A DNA stretch of 5,661 nucleotides from Planctomycetales bacterium (GTDB taxonomy: Bacteria > Planctomycetota > Planctomycetia > Isosphaerales > Isosphaeraceae): the NCBI GenBank assembly GCA_027451455.1, contig DAIDJI010000385.1:1-5661 (forward strand), given 5' to 3'. A model generated the notes under the pieces. That model was not told where the DNA came from, searched no databases, and saw only the letters and a program-made list of their open reading frames with translations. Every line of letters starts with the position of its first letter. Position 1 is the stretch's first letter. The translations under genes and the position numbers were made by a program. Positions 1-5,661 of the stretch are shown in pieces.

Positions 1-73
1 GCCTGCCGCCCTCGGCATCCGGCCGGCAACCATGCATCTCGCCCGGATCACGGCGCGCCTTGGACGGCCCCGG

Positions 74-397
74 TCAGCCAACGGCCCCCGCGCCCGTCGC
101 CTTCGCCAGGCCCGCGATGGCGCCCAGCTTGATGATGGGGCTCAGCCATTTGAGCCCCGTGGCGTCGATGCCGACCGCGATGGGGTCCGGCACGTCGAGC
201 ATCCGGTAGTTCACGACGCCGGTAAGCACGATGGCGACCAGCAGATAAAGCAGAGTGCAAACGGCGAGCGAGCCCAGAATGCCGATGGGCATGTCCCGCT
301 GGGGGTTCTTCGCCTCCTGGGCCGTCGTGGAGACGGCATCGAAGCCAATGTAGGAGAAAAACACCACCCCCGCGCCGCGAAGAATGCCGCTCCAGCC
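74..397 (-). pseudogene. Internal fragment of an APC-family (CAT/YfnA-like) amino-acid permease
   Basis: This is the distal part of the chimeric frame, listed separately because it derives from a different gene. It reads GWSGILRGAGVVFFSYIGFD, then an AQEAKNPQRDMPIGI loop, a hydrophobic helix, LDVPDPIAVGID, and WLSPIIKLGAIAGL. From memory of the family this order matches the middle of cationic amino-acid transporters, which are normally about 450-500 residues with 12 or more helices. Only about 97 residues are present, covering parts of roughly three helices. The permease start, the substrate-binding first helix and the whole C-terminal half are missing. After GAIAGL (about base 107) the match fades into a low-complexity Ala/Gly tail and a TGA stop. 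On its own it could not transport anything. Confidence 0.75.
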
Positions 398-778
398 GAA
401 GATCGCCGAGGCCGAGGGGTCGTCGGCCGGGTGCGATTCGAGGGCCTCGCGGACGCTGGTCGACCCGCTCCCCCGGAGCCGGTGCGCCGGTCGGGTCAGG
501 GCGTTGATGAGGAGGTTGCGGGCGATCCGGGAGAGCCAGCCGCGGAAGCTCCCGCGGGATGGGTCGGGATCGTATCGGCCGATCGACCGGGCGACGGCGC
601 CGAAGACCTCCTGGCAGAGGTCGTGCGCGTCGGCGTCCTGGAGCCCGCGTCGCCGGGCCAGGCGGTAGACCAGCGGTCGATAGATCGCCGCGAACTCGCG
701 CCAGGCCGCTGCGTCGGCCGGGTCTCGGAGCTTGACGATCAGCGTCTGCCGGGTCGCCGGCGCCGTCGGGTCGTCCAT
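74..778 (-). CDS. Chimeric ORF: ECF sigma factor N-terminal half fused to amino-acid permease fragment
   Basis: This 234-residue frame has two parts. Residues 1-127 look like region 2 of a planctomycete ECF sigma factor: a DPADAAAWREF start, the region 2.2 core DLCQEVF (about 53-59), and FRGWLSRIARN (78-88), which in the family contacts the -10 element and core polymerase. The linker RGSGSTSVREAL is also typical. Where the chain should continue into region 4, it switches after SAIF (F127, base 398) to a piece of an APC/CAT-type amino-acid permease: FFSYIGFDA (140-148), KNPQRDMPIGI (157-167) and a membrane segment at about 166-189. Region 4, which binds the -35 element, is absent, so normal sigma activity is unlikely. 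The ATG at 778 is chosen because GGAGGGGAGA lies 7 bases upstream; an alternative at 811 is less likely. The frame is intact across the joint. It may be a rearranged pseudogene, a novel fusion or an assembly chimera. Confidence 0.8.
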   Translation of the reverse strand: MDDPTAPATRQTLIVKLRDPADAAAWREFAAIYRPLVYRLARRRGLQDADAHDLCQEVFGAVARSIGRYDPDPSRGSFRGWLSRIARNLLINALTRPAHRLRGSGSTSVREALESHPADDPSASAIFGWSGILRGAGVVFFSYIGFDAVSTTAQEAKNPQRDMPIGILGSLAVCTLLYLLVAIVLTGVVNYRMLDVPDPIAVGIDATGLKWLSPIIKLGAIAGLAKATGAGAVG

Positions 779-785
779 TGGAAGT

Positions 786-795
786 TCTCCCCTCC
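786..795 (-). promoter_or_regulatory. Ribosome binding site for the sigma/permease ORF
   Basis: On the minus strand this reads GGAGGGGAGA and ends 7 bases before the ATG at 778. It is a strong Shine-Dalgarno match and fixes the start at 778 rather than the in-frame start at 811. Confidence 0.6.
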
Positions 796-896
796 ACGAA
801 GGGTTACACACGCCCCGGGCCGGGATCTTACACGATATCCGGACGATTCCGCTCGCGGCGAGGATTGCCGGCCTGATGCGAGGCAGCCGTTTGCCT

Positions 897-902
897 TACA
901 AT
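897..902 (+). promoter_or_regulatory. Possible -10 element (TACAAT) upstream of the AAA ATPase gene
   Basis: TACAAT matches the sigma-70 -10 consensus at 5 of 6 positions. It lies in the divergent gap, and transcription would begin near base 909, which leaves a leader of about 35 bases before the ATG at 944. The best -35 at a normal distance (CTGATG, 873-878, 18-base spacer) matches only 3 of 6, so this is a weak call. If real, it also argues against the alternative start at 914. Confidence 0.25.
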
Positions 903-930
903 GAGGGCCGGGGATGAGCCGGACGGGGAC

Positions 931-936
931 GAGGGA
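931..936 (+). promoter_or_regulatory. Ribosome binding site for the AAA ATPase
   Basis: GAGGGA ends 7 bases before the ATG at 944. The protein beginning there starts directly with the conserved first strand (MYSRISIRNF), so this start is preferred over the ATG at 914, which also has a purine-rich stretch (GAGGG, 903-907) ahead of it. Confidence 0.5.
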
Positions 937-943
937 CCACGCC

Positions 944-2020
944 ATGTATTCGAGAATCTCGATCAGAAATTTCCGAGGGATCAAGACGCTCGATGGCGAC
1001 GGATTCCGTCGCATCAACGTGATCGTGGGCCGGAACAATGCGAGCAAGACGACGTTTCTCGAAGCGATTTTTCTCCTGAGTGGAACGGCGAATATTCTGT
1101 ACCCAATGACAATCGCTCAACTTCGCGGACAGAGGATGAGCAGCTCCTACCCGGACCCGATCTGGCGAGCGCTTTTCCACAACATGAATCCCGAGGTTTA
1201 CGTCGAGATTGAAGGGCAATGGTCGAATGAGACGCAAGCGAGAAAACTGACGATTAGCGGATTCGGGATGGCCTCCCACATCGAGCCTCTTGAGAAAGAA
1301 CGGGTAGATCAGTTTGACATCCCAATCATCACTCAGGACAAGGTGATCAACCGTCTTAATCTGGGATTTGATTTTCCCGATTGGGGTAGTTACTCGATGA
1401 GCGCGGAGCTTGATCCGTATTCCGGCAAGATCCAGGTCAATAACCTGCAGTATGTGGATGGCGTCCCAACGAAGCTCTTACCCGCCCGATCCTATGCGAG
1501 CGCCGAGCGGGTTGCACAGCAGTTTAGCGCGCTGCTCAAGACCAAACGAGATTCGGACGTCATTGACGCTCTGCGAATCATCGAACCGGATGTCGAGAGA
1601 ATCGAGGTTCTCTCCGAGCCGAGCGGTCCCTCGATTTACCTGGACCTTGGACTCGAGGCGCTCGTGCCCCTCAATATCAGTGGCGAGGGCCTGGTCCGCC
1701 TGTTCTCGATCATTCTGGAACTGATCGCTTCGAGAGGCGGCGTGCTCCTGATCGACGAGATCGACAACGGCCTGCATTACTCGGTGATGCCGAAGCTCTG
1801 GAAGCTCCTCGGCGAGCTCGTCGAGAAATACGACGTCCAGGTCTTCGGCACGACCCACAACGACGAGATTATTCGCACGGCCCTGGATGCCTTCGCCGGG
1901 ACAGAGGGAATGCTTGGTTTGTTTCGGATCGACAAGCGAGGCGATCGCCACGTCATGGTCGGCTATAGCGACGAGGCGATGGAAGGCGTCCGCGAGATGC
2001 ATTTCGAGGTGCGCGGATGA
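944..2020 (+). CDS. Stand-alone AAA/ABC-type ATPase (AAA_15/AAA_21, COG1106/OLD-like core)
   Basis: A 358-residue cytoplasmic P-loop ATPase of the SMC/OLD-like class, inferred to couple ATP binding to an unknown DNA or RNA transaction, often in phage defence. It opens with YSRISIRNFRGIKTL, the usual N-terminal strand. The Walker A loop is GRNNASKT (29-36), the signature-like motif is SGEG (246-249), Walker B is GVLLIDEID (266-274; D271, E272), followed by NGLHYS and the FGTTH switch histidine (H305). The C-terminal end resembles the normal end of this family, so the protein looks complete; there is no TOPRIM domain as in OLD or GajA. Walker A is odd: S34 replaces the second glycine (AGC at 1043-1045). 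The start at 944 has GAGGGA 7 bases upstream; 914 is an alternative. Hand-counted GC is 52% at 1201-1260 and 45% at 1321-1380, against 73% at 4741-4800, which suggests transfer. The exact subfamily is uncertain. Confidence 0.88.
   Translation: MYSRISIRNFRGIKTLDGDGFRRINVIVGRNNASKTTFLEAIFLLSGTANILYPMTIAQLRGQRMSSSYPDPIWRALFHNMNPEVYVEIEGQWSNETQARKLTISGFGMASHIEPLEKERVDQFDIPIITQDKVINRLNLGFDFPDWGSYSMSAELDPYSGKIQVNNLQYVDGVPTKLLPARSYASAERVAQQFSALLKTKRDSDVIDALRIIEPDVERIEVLSEPSGPSIYLDLGLEALVPLNISGEGLVRLFSIILELIASRGGVLLIDEIDNGLHYSVMPKLWKLLGELVEKYDVQVFGTTHNDEIIRTALDAFAGTEGMLGLFRIDKRGDRHVMVGYSDEAMEGVREMHFEVRG
2006..2011 (+). promoter_or_regulatory. Ribosome binding site at the ATPase/YaiI overlap
   Basis: GAGGTG inside the last codons of the ATPase gene ends 5 bases before an ATG at 2017 that overlaps the ATPase stop (ATGA, 2017-2020). 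That ATG is in frame with the YaiI gene. The site suggests translational coupling, and it is stronger than anything just ahead of the conserved start at 2056. Confidence 0.45.
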
Positions 2021-2055
2021 ATCTCAGGATCGTGAAATCCGGATTATGTTCATCA

Positions 2056-2511
2056 ATGCTTATCTACATCGACGCCGACGCCTGCCCGGTCAAGGAGGAA
2101 GTGTACCGCGTCGCGCGCCGGTACGAGATCAAGGTGATCGTCGTAGCCAATGCGCCGATCCGGGTGCCGACCGACGAGCTGATCGAGCTGGTCGTTGTCC
2201 CGGGCGGGTTCGACGCGGCCGACGACCGGATCGCCGAGGGCGTGGGGTCGGTCGACATCGTGGTCACGTCCGATATCCCGCTGGCCGATCGATGCCTCCG
2301 CGCCGGGGCGCGGGTGCTTTCGCCAAGGGGCATCCCTTTCACCGAGGACGATATCGGCCACGCCCTGGCCACCCGCGCCCTGCTGGAGATGCTCCGCCAG
2401 TCGGGCGAGCACGGCGGCGGACCGCCGCCGTTTGCGAAGGCCGATCGATCGCGGTTCCTCGGCAAGCTCGACGAGATGATCCAGGCGATCCGACGTCGCA
2501 AGGGACCCTGA
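2056..2511 (+). CDS. yaiI: YaiI/YqxD family protein (DUF188, UPF0178)
   Basis: A 151-residue cytoplasmic protein of the YaiI/YqxD family, the usual family length. The family has a PIN-like fold and is suspected of acting on nucleic acid, but no reaction is established. Conserved features are all present: IYIDADACPVK at the start (D6, D8), VVVPGGFDAADDRIAE (about 46-61; D53, D56, D57), DIVVTSDIPLAD (67-78; D73, D78), RGIPFTEDDI, and a basic C-terminal helix with RFLGKLDEMI. The aspartates could form an acidic metal site. The start at 2056 is chosen because family members begin at this point, but its own ribosome binding site is poor. An in-frame ATG at 2017, overlapping the ATPase stop, would add 13 unconserved residues and has a better site. 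GC is high, unlike the first half of the ATPase gene, so the two may have different origins despite sharing a transcript. Confidence 0.92.
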   Translation: MLIYIDADACPVKEEVYRVARRYEIKVIVVANAPIRVPTDELIELVVVPGGFDAADDRIAEGVGSVDIVVTSDIPLADRCLRAGARVLSPRGIPFTEDDIGHALATRALLEMLRQSGEHGGGPPPFAKADRSRFLGKLDEMIQAIRRRKGP

Positions 2512-2519
2512 TGGGCCCT
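2501..2519. terminator. Small hairpin between convergent genes, possible bidirectional terminator
   Basis: AGGGACC (2501-2507) pairs with GGGCCCT (2513-2519) around a 5-base loop, with one A-G mismatch. It spans the YaiI stop codon and lies 12 bases from the stop of the opposing DUF1080 gene. There is no T-run on either side, so it is not a standard intrinsic terminator. The position between convergent genes is the main support. Confidence 0.25.
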
Positions 2520-2531
2520 CCGTCCGTGCGA

Positions 2532-3227
2532 TTACCGGCCCGCGTCCGTCACCTTGAGCTTCACGTTGCGGAACTCGATCCGGTAGCCCTCGGCCTCGAC
2601 ACCGACGTAGCCGCTGGGGACCTCGCAGTCTTCCCATCGGTTGGTGATCGCGCCGTTGACCCAGAGCGTCATTTCCTTTCCCTTGCAGGCGAGCTCAAAA
2701 GTGTTCCACTGGCCGGCCGGCTTCACGCGTGAGGGCCTTGCCTGCTTCGAGAGGTTGATCCGCTTCAACTTCCCGTCGGCCTCGGTCTCGCCGAAGATGT
2801 AGCCGCCCGAGCCGTCGCCGGTCTGGGCCTGGTGCCAGATCCGGGCGTCGATCGAATTGCGGGCGTACATCCCCGAGTTGTACTTGCCCTTCTTCCCCTC
2901 GACCGGCGTGAACCGCCATTCGACGTGGAAGATACCGTCGCCGACAGGGCGGTCCCACCGGAGCCATTCGTGGCCGCCGTCGCCCGCGCAGATAAGGTGG
3001 CCGGTCGCCGGGTCGATAGACCACTGCGATCGAGGATTCAACTTCCCCTTTGGCGGGATCGGCCCGCGGACCCATCCGTTCAGCTCGGGCCCGGCCTTGG
3101 CGAGTAAATCCGTCCAGCCGCTCGGGTCGCGCTCCAGGGCGGCGGGCGTCTCGGACTCCTGGGCCATCACCACGCCGGCGGTTGAGGCCAGCAGGACCGC
3201 GGACAGTATCAGACGCGCGAATCGCAT
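2532..3227 (-). CDS. Secreted DUF1080 (3-keto-disaccharide hydrolase-like) protein
   Basis: A 231-residue exported protein with a single DUF1080 domain, a concanavalin-like beta-sandwich very common in planctomycetes. Some family members hydrolyse 3-keto-glycosides; the substrate here cannot be read from sequence. Residues 1-22 form a signal peptide: basic MRFAR, a hydrophobic core, and a likely cut after VMA before QESE. The domain runs from about 38 to 226, with GHLICAGDGGHEWLRWDRPV, the FHVEWRF strand, NSGMYAR, IWHQAQTGDGSGGYIFGE, GQWNTFELACKGKEMTLWVN, and the closing EGYRIEFRNVKLK strand. No other domain is attached, and the length is normal for the single-domain form. The ATG at 3227 is preferred because it starts the signal peptide and has GGAG 10 bases upstream; a TTG at 3245 is possible. 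It is divergent from the Uma2 gene, with a 181-base gap that should hold its promoter. Confidence 0.9.
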   Translation of the reverse strand: MRFARLILSAVLLASTAGVVMAQESETPAALERDPSGWTDLLAKAGPELNGWVRGPIPPKGKLNPRSQWSIDPATGHLICAGDGGHEWLRWDRPVGDGIFHVEWRFTPVEGKKGKYNSGMYARNSIDARIWHQAQTGDGSGGYIFGETEADGKLKRINLSKQARPSRVKPAGQWNTFELACKGKEMTLWVNGAITNRWEDCEVPSGYVGVEAEGYRIEFRNVKLKVTDAGR

Positions 3228-3285
3228 CGTTCGAGGACTCCACAAGAGACAACGATCGGGACCGGATCGACGTCCCCAGAGTGTA

Positions 3286-3320
3286 ACCGGCCGGTCGGCG
3301 GTTCGCGCCGGTCAACCGCC
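3286..3320. repeat. Nested palindrome and inverted repeat in a divergent intergenic region
   Basis: ACCGGCCGGT (3286-3295) is a perfect 10-base palindrome. Directly after it, GGCGGTT (3297-3303) and AACCGCC (3314-3320) form a perfect 7-base inverted repeat with a 10-base loop. GCCGGTC also occurs twice as a direct repeat (3290-3296 and 3307-3313). The cluster lies about 60 bases upstream of the DUF1080 start and 90 bases upstream of the Uma2 start. It could be an operator or a leader hairpin; high GC makes chance likely. Confidence 0.3.
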
Positions 3321-3408
3321 ACGGCTTGGCCGGGCTTGAGCGTTGGCGGAGCCCGTGCGAGACTGGAGCCCGTGGAGATTTCCGCGAGCCCCATCGGAGG
3401 CAACGGCC

Positions 3409-4098
3409 ATGCGTCCCATCACGGCCGGACCGAAAACGATCGTCTATCCCGACAGTGACGGGAAGCCCATGGCGGAGAATACGCTCCAGTACCGTTGGAT
3501 CGTGACCATCAAGGGAGGGCTCGAAGTCACCTTTCTCCACGATCCCAACGTCTTCGTCGCGGGGGACCTGCTCTGGTATCCGGTGGAAGGCAACCCGAAG
3601 ATCCGGATGGCGCCCGATGCACTCGTCGCCTTCGGCCGGCCCAAGGGCGAGCGGGGCTCGTATCGGCTCTGGGAGGAAGACGGCATCCCGCCTCAGGTCG
3701 TCTTCGAGGTACTCTCGCCCGGCAATCGCGCCGGGGAGATGGCCCGGAAGTTCCAGTTCTATCAGCGATACGGCGTCGAAGAATACTACATCTACGATCC
3801 CGACCGAGGGACACTCCGCGGCTGGCTCCGGCACGGCCAGGTGCTGGAGGAAATCCCCCAGATGGCCGGATTCGTCAGCCCCCGCCTGGGCATCCGTTTC
3901 GAGCCGGGTGAAGGCCCCGACAACCTCGCGATCTACCGGCCCGACGGTAGCCGGTTCCAGTCCTTCGAGGAGACAGCGGAACAGGCTGAAGCCGAGCATC
4001 GTCGCGCCGAGACCGAACGCCGGAACGCCGAATCCGAGCGCGACCGGGCCGAGCGCTACCTGGCAAAGCTCCGCGAACTGGGTATCGAGCCCGATTGA
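3409..4098 (+). CDS. Uma2 family endonuclease (DUF820, PD-(D/E)xK fold) with coiled-coil tail
   Basis: A 229-residue cytoplasmic protein of the Uma2 family, a restriction-endonuclease-like group found in many copies in cyanobacteria and planctomycetes; its natural substrate is not known. The nuclease core covers about residues 24-175. Likely catalytic residues are D70 in APDALVAF, E100 in VVFEVLSPGNR, and K114 in ARKFQFYQRYGVEEYYIYDP, which matches the usual Uma2 order. Residues about 184-224 are rich in Glu, Arg and Ala (EQAEAEHRRAETERRNAESE) and should form a charged coiled coil, possibly for self-association; such tails are frequent in planctomycete members. The ATG at 3409 is chosen because CGGAGG lies 8 bases upstream; a TTG at 3343 would add 22 residues without family similarity. 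The next gene starts 22 bases after the stop, so they may be co-transcribed, though no shared function is evident. Confidence 0.9.
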   Translation: MRPITAGPKTIVYPDSDGKPMAENTLQYRWIVTIKGGLEVTFLHDPNVFVAGDLLWYPVEGNPKIRMAPDALVAFGRPKGERGSYRLWEEDGIPPQVVFEVLSPGNRAGEMARKFQFYQRYGVEEYYIYDPDRGTLRGWLRHGQVLEEIPQMAGFVSPRLGIRFEPGEGPDNLAIYRPDGSRFQSFEETAEQAEAEHRRAETERRNAESERDRAERYLAKLRELGIEPD

Positions 4099-4120
4099 TC
4101 CCGATTAGGGAGGCTCCTCG

Positions 4121-5661
4121 ATGATGATCCGACTTCTCGCCCCGATGGCCATGCTGGCGATGGTCGCAACGACCCGCGCCGAGGGTCCAGCCCTCCGCGC
4201 CGGTGCCTCGGCTGTCGACCTCGCACCCGGGCGCTTCCCGGTGATCGTCAACGGCGGGTTCCTCGCCGCCCGCGCCGATCGGCGGAACGACCCGATCCGC
4301 GCCCGGGCGATCGTCCTCGACGACGGCACGACCCGGCTGGCGATCGTCGTGGTCGATAGTTGCATGTTGCCGCGCGAGTTGATCGATCGCGCCAAGGCCA
4401 TCGCCCGAGAAAGGACAGGCATCCCGGTCGACCGGATGCTGATCTCGGCGACGCACACCCACTCGGCGCCCTCGGCGATGGGGGCGCTCGGCACGCCGCC
4501 CGACTCCGATTACGTCGCGGGCCTACCGCCGAGGATCGCCGGGGCGATCGTGGGCGCCGTCGCGAACCTCGAACCCGCACGCGCCGGCTGGGCGGCCGTC
4601 GACGATCCCGAGCATACCCACTGCCGACGATGGATTCGGCGCCCCGACCGGATGCTCGCCGACCCCTTCGGCGTCCGGAACGTCCGGGCCAACATGCACC
4701 CCGGTTATCAAAATCCCGACGCCATCGCCCCCGCCGGACCGGTCGACCCGGCGCTCACGGTGCTGGCGATCCGGTCGACAACCGGGCGGCCGATCGCTCT
4801 CCTGGCGAACTACTCGATGCACTACTACGGGGCCGATCCCGTCTCGGCCGACTACTACGGCCGGTTCGCCGATTCGCTCGCCCGACGCCTCGGCGCCGAT
4901 CATCCCGCCGACCCGAAGGCACCGCCGTTCGTCGCGATGATGTCGCAGGGGACCAGCGGCGATCAGATGTGGATGGACTACGGCGCCCCCAAGAAATCCC
5001 CGGGCCTCGACGCCTATGCCGACGCCGTCGCCGAGACCGCCGAGCGAGCCTGCCGGGCCATCGAGTACCGCGACGACGTCCGCCTGGCGATGGCCGAGTC
5101 GACCCTGACCCTCGATCGCCGCCTCCCCGATGCCGACCGCCTGGCCTGGGCGCGCGGCGTGATCGCCGCGATGAAGGGCCGCGACGAGCCCCGAACCCTC
5201 CCCGAGGTCTACGCCCAAGAGGCCGTCTTCCTCCACGACGACCCGCGCCGAGAGCTGAAATTGCAGGCGATCCGGATCGGCGACCTGGCGATCGCCGCCA
5301 TTCCGAACGAGGTTTATGCGATCACCGGTTTGAAGCTCAAGGCCCGGAGTCCGATCCCCCTGACGATGAACATCGAACTGGCGAACGGCTCCGAGGGCTA
5401 CATCCCGCCCCCCGAACAGCACGCCCTCGGCGGCTACACGACCTGGCCGGCACGGACCGCCGGACTGGAAGTCCAGGCCGAGCCGAAAATCGTCGACGCC
5501 GTCCTGGCGCTGCTGGAGAAGGTCTCCGGCAAGCCCCGGCGCACCATCCAATCCCCGAAAACCCCGTACTCCGAAGCCGTCCTCGCCTCGAAGCCGATGG
5601 CCTACTGGCGGCTCGACGAGATCGAAGGCACCACCGCGATCGATGCGAGCGGCCACGGTCG
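4121..5661 (+). CDS. Secreted neutral/alkaline ceramidase-like protein with start of a LamG domain (partial)
   Basis: The frame is open to the window end: 513 codons seen, 3' end missing. Residues 1-20 look like a signal peptide cut after TTRA. Residues about 25-470 resemble the neutral ceramidase superfamily, zinc hydrolases that cleave the amide bond of ceramides. Likely zinc ligands are H112 or H114 in SATHTHSAPS, H234 in NYSMHYYG, E397 in AAIPNEVYA and Y427 in EGYIPPPEQ. SQGTSGDQ (275-282) is where the family has its catalytic serine motif. From about 482 a new domain begins, YSEAVLASKPMAYWRLDE followed by GTTAIDASGHG, the typical opening of a LamG/concanavalin-like domain. Planctomycetes carry many such proteins of untested substrate, so true ceramidase activity is unproven. 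The start has GGGAGG 7 bases upstream; an adjacent ATG at 4124 is equally possible. Confidence 0.87.
   Translation, partial: MMIRLLAPMAMLAMVATTRAEGPALRAGASAVDLAPGRFPVIVNGGFLAARADRRNDPIRARAIVLDDGTTRLAIVVVDSCMLPRELIDRAKAIARERTGIPVDRMLISATHTHSAPSAMGALGTPPDSDYVAGLPPRIAGAIVGAVANLEPARAGWAAVDDPEHTHCRRWIRRPDRMLADPFGVRNVRANMHPGYQNPDAIAPAGPVDPALTVLAIRSTTGRPIALLANYSMHYYGADPVSADYYGRFADSLARRLGADHPADPKAPPFVAMMSQGTSGDQMWMDYGAPKKSPGLDAYADAVAETAERACRAIEYRDDVRLAMAESTLTLDRRLPDADRLAWARGVIAAMKGRDEPRTLPEVYAQEAVFLHDDPRRELKLQAIRIGDLAIAAIPNEVYAITGLKLKARSPIPLTMNIELANGSEGYIPPPEQHALGGYTTWPARTAGLEVQAEPKIVDAVLALLEKVSGKPRRTIQSPKTPYSEAVLASKPMAYWRLDEIEGTTAIDASGHG

Noticed and set aside
779..860. Minus-strand promoter for the sigma/permease ORF (GGAAT then TAAGAT)
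   Set aside because: The elements match no promoter class well at proper spacing, so I could not support a call.
32..904. Long plus-strand open frame (290 codons) opposite the sigma/permease ORF
   Set aside because: Its translation is Arg/Gly/Pro/Ala-rich with no family motif, while the minus strand carries clear sigma and permease motifs with a strong ribosome site. It is a high-GC antisense shadow.
944..2511. A complete OLD/Gabija-type nuclease system
   Set aside because: The ATPase ends just after its switch histidine region with no TOPRIM domain, and no UvrD-like helicase or reverse transcriptase is next to it.
2695..3999. Long minus-strand open frame (434 codons) across DUF1080 and Uma2
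   Set aside because: It spans the Uma2 gene in antisense, the divergent gap, and DUF1080 in another frame; no motif is visible and the real genes on both sides are convincing.
4523..5656. Long minus-strand open frame (377 codons) opposite the ceramidase-like gene
   Set aside because: Gly/Asp/Val/Arg-rich composition typical of antisense of high-GC genes, with no recognisable domain; the plus strand carries the metal-site motifs.
1..5661. CRISPR arrays, tRNA or rRNA genes, insertion-sequence ends
   Set aside because: No regularly spaced repeats, cloverleaf-like segments, transposase motifs or paired terminal repeats were seen.

Overview
The window is high-GC DNA that looks like a planctomycete, probably from the Isosphaeraceae/Gemmataceae side. 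This is inferred from gene content: an ECF sigma factor of planctomycete style, a secreted DUF1080 protein, a Uma2-family endonuclease with a charged coiled-coil tail, and a secreted neutral-ceramidase-like protein running into a LamG-type domain. GC is about 70% in most genes. It falls to about 45-52% in the 5' half of one AAA ATPase gene (hand counts of 60-base blocks).

Layout. Bases 1-73 hold nothing I can identify. 74-778 (-) is one open frame made of two unrelated pieces: the region-2 half of an ECF sigma factor, joined in frame near base 398 to an internal piece of an APC/CAT-type amino-acid permease. A divergent gap (779-943) leads to a stand-alone AAA/ABC-type ATPase (944-2020, +). 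Its end overlaps, by ATGA, an in-frame upstream start of a YaiI/YqxD (DUF188) gene (2056-2511, +). A small hairpin sits in the convergent gap before a secreted DUF1080 gene (2532-3227, -). A second divergent gap (3228-3408) with nested inverted repeats leads to a Uma2-family gene (3409-4098, +). After 22 bases comes the ceramidase-like gene (4121 to beyond the window end, +).

How the parts relate. There is no clear single pathway. The DUF1080 and ceramidase-like products are both predicted to be exported and fit the scavenging of complex glycans and lipids typical of planctomycetes. The ATPase is the most accessory-looking gene: lower GC, an OLD/COG1106-like core without a nuclease domain, an altered Walker A loop, and no recognisable effector beside it. 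The sigma/permease chimera is the strangest object. It is either a real rearrangement or an assembly artefact, and sequence alone cannot tell which. I did not find a convincing new multi-gene system; the best leads are the chimera and the orphan ATPase.
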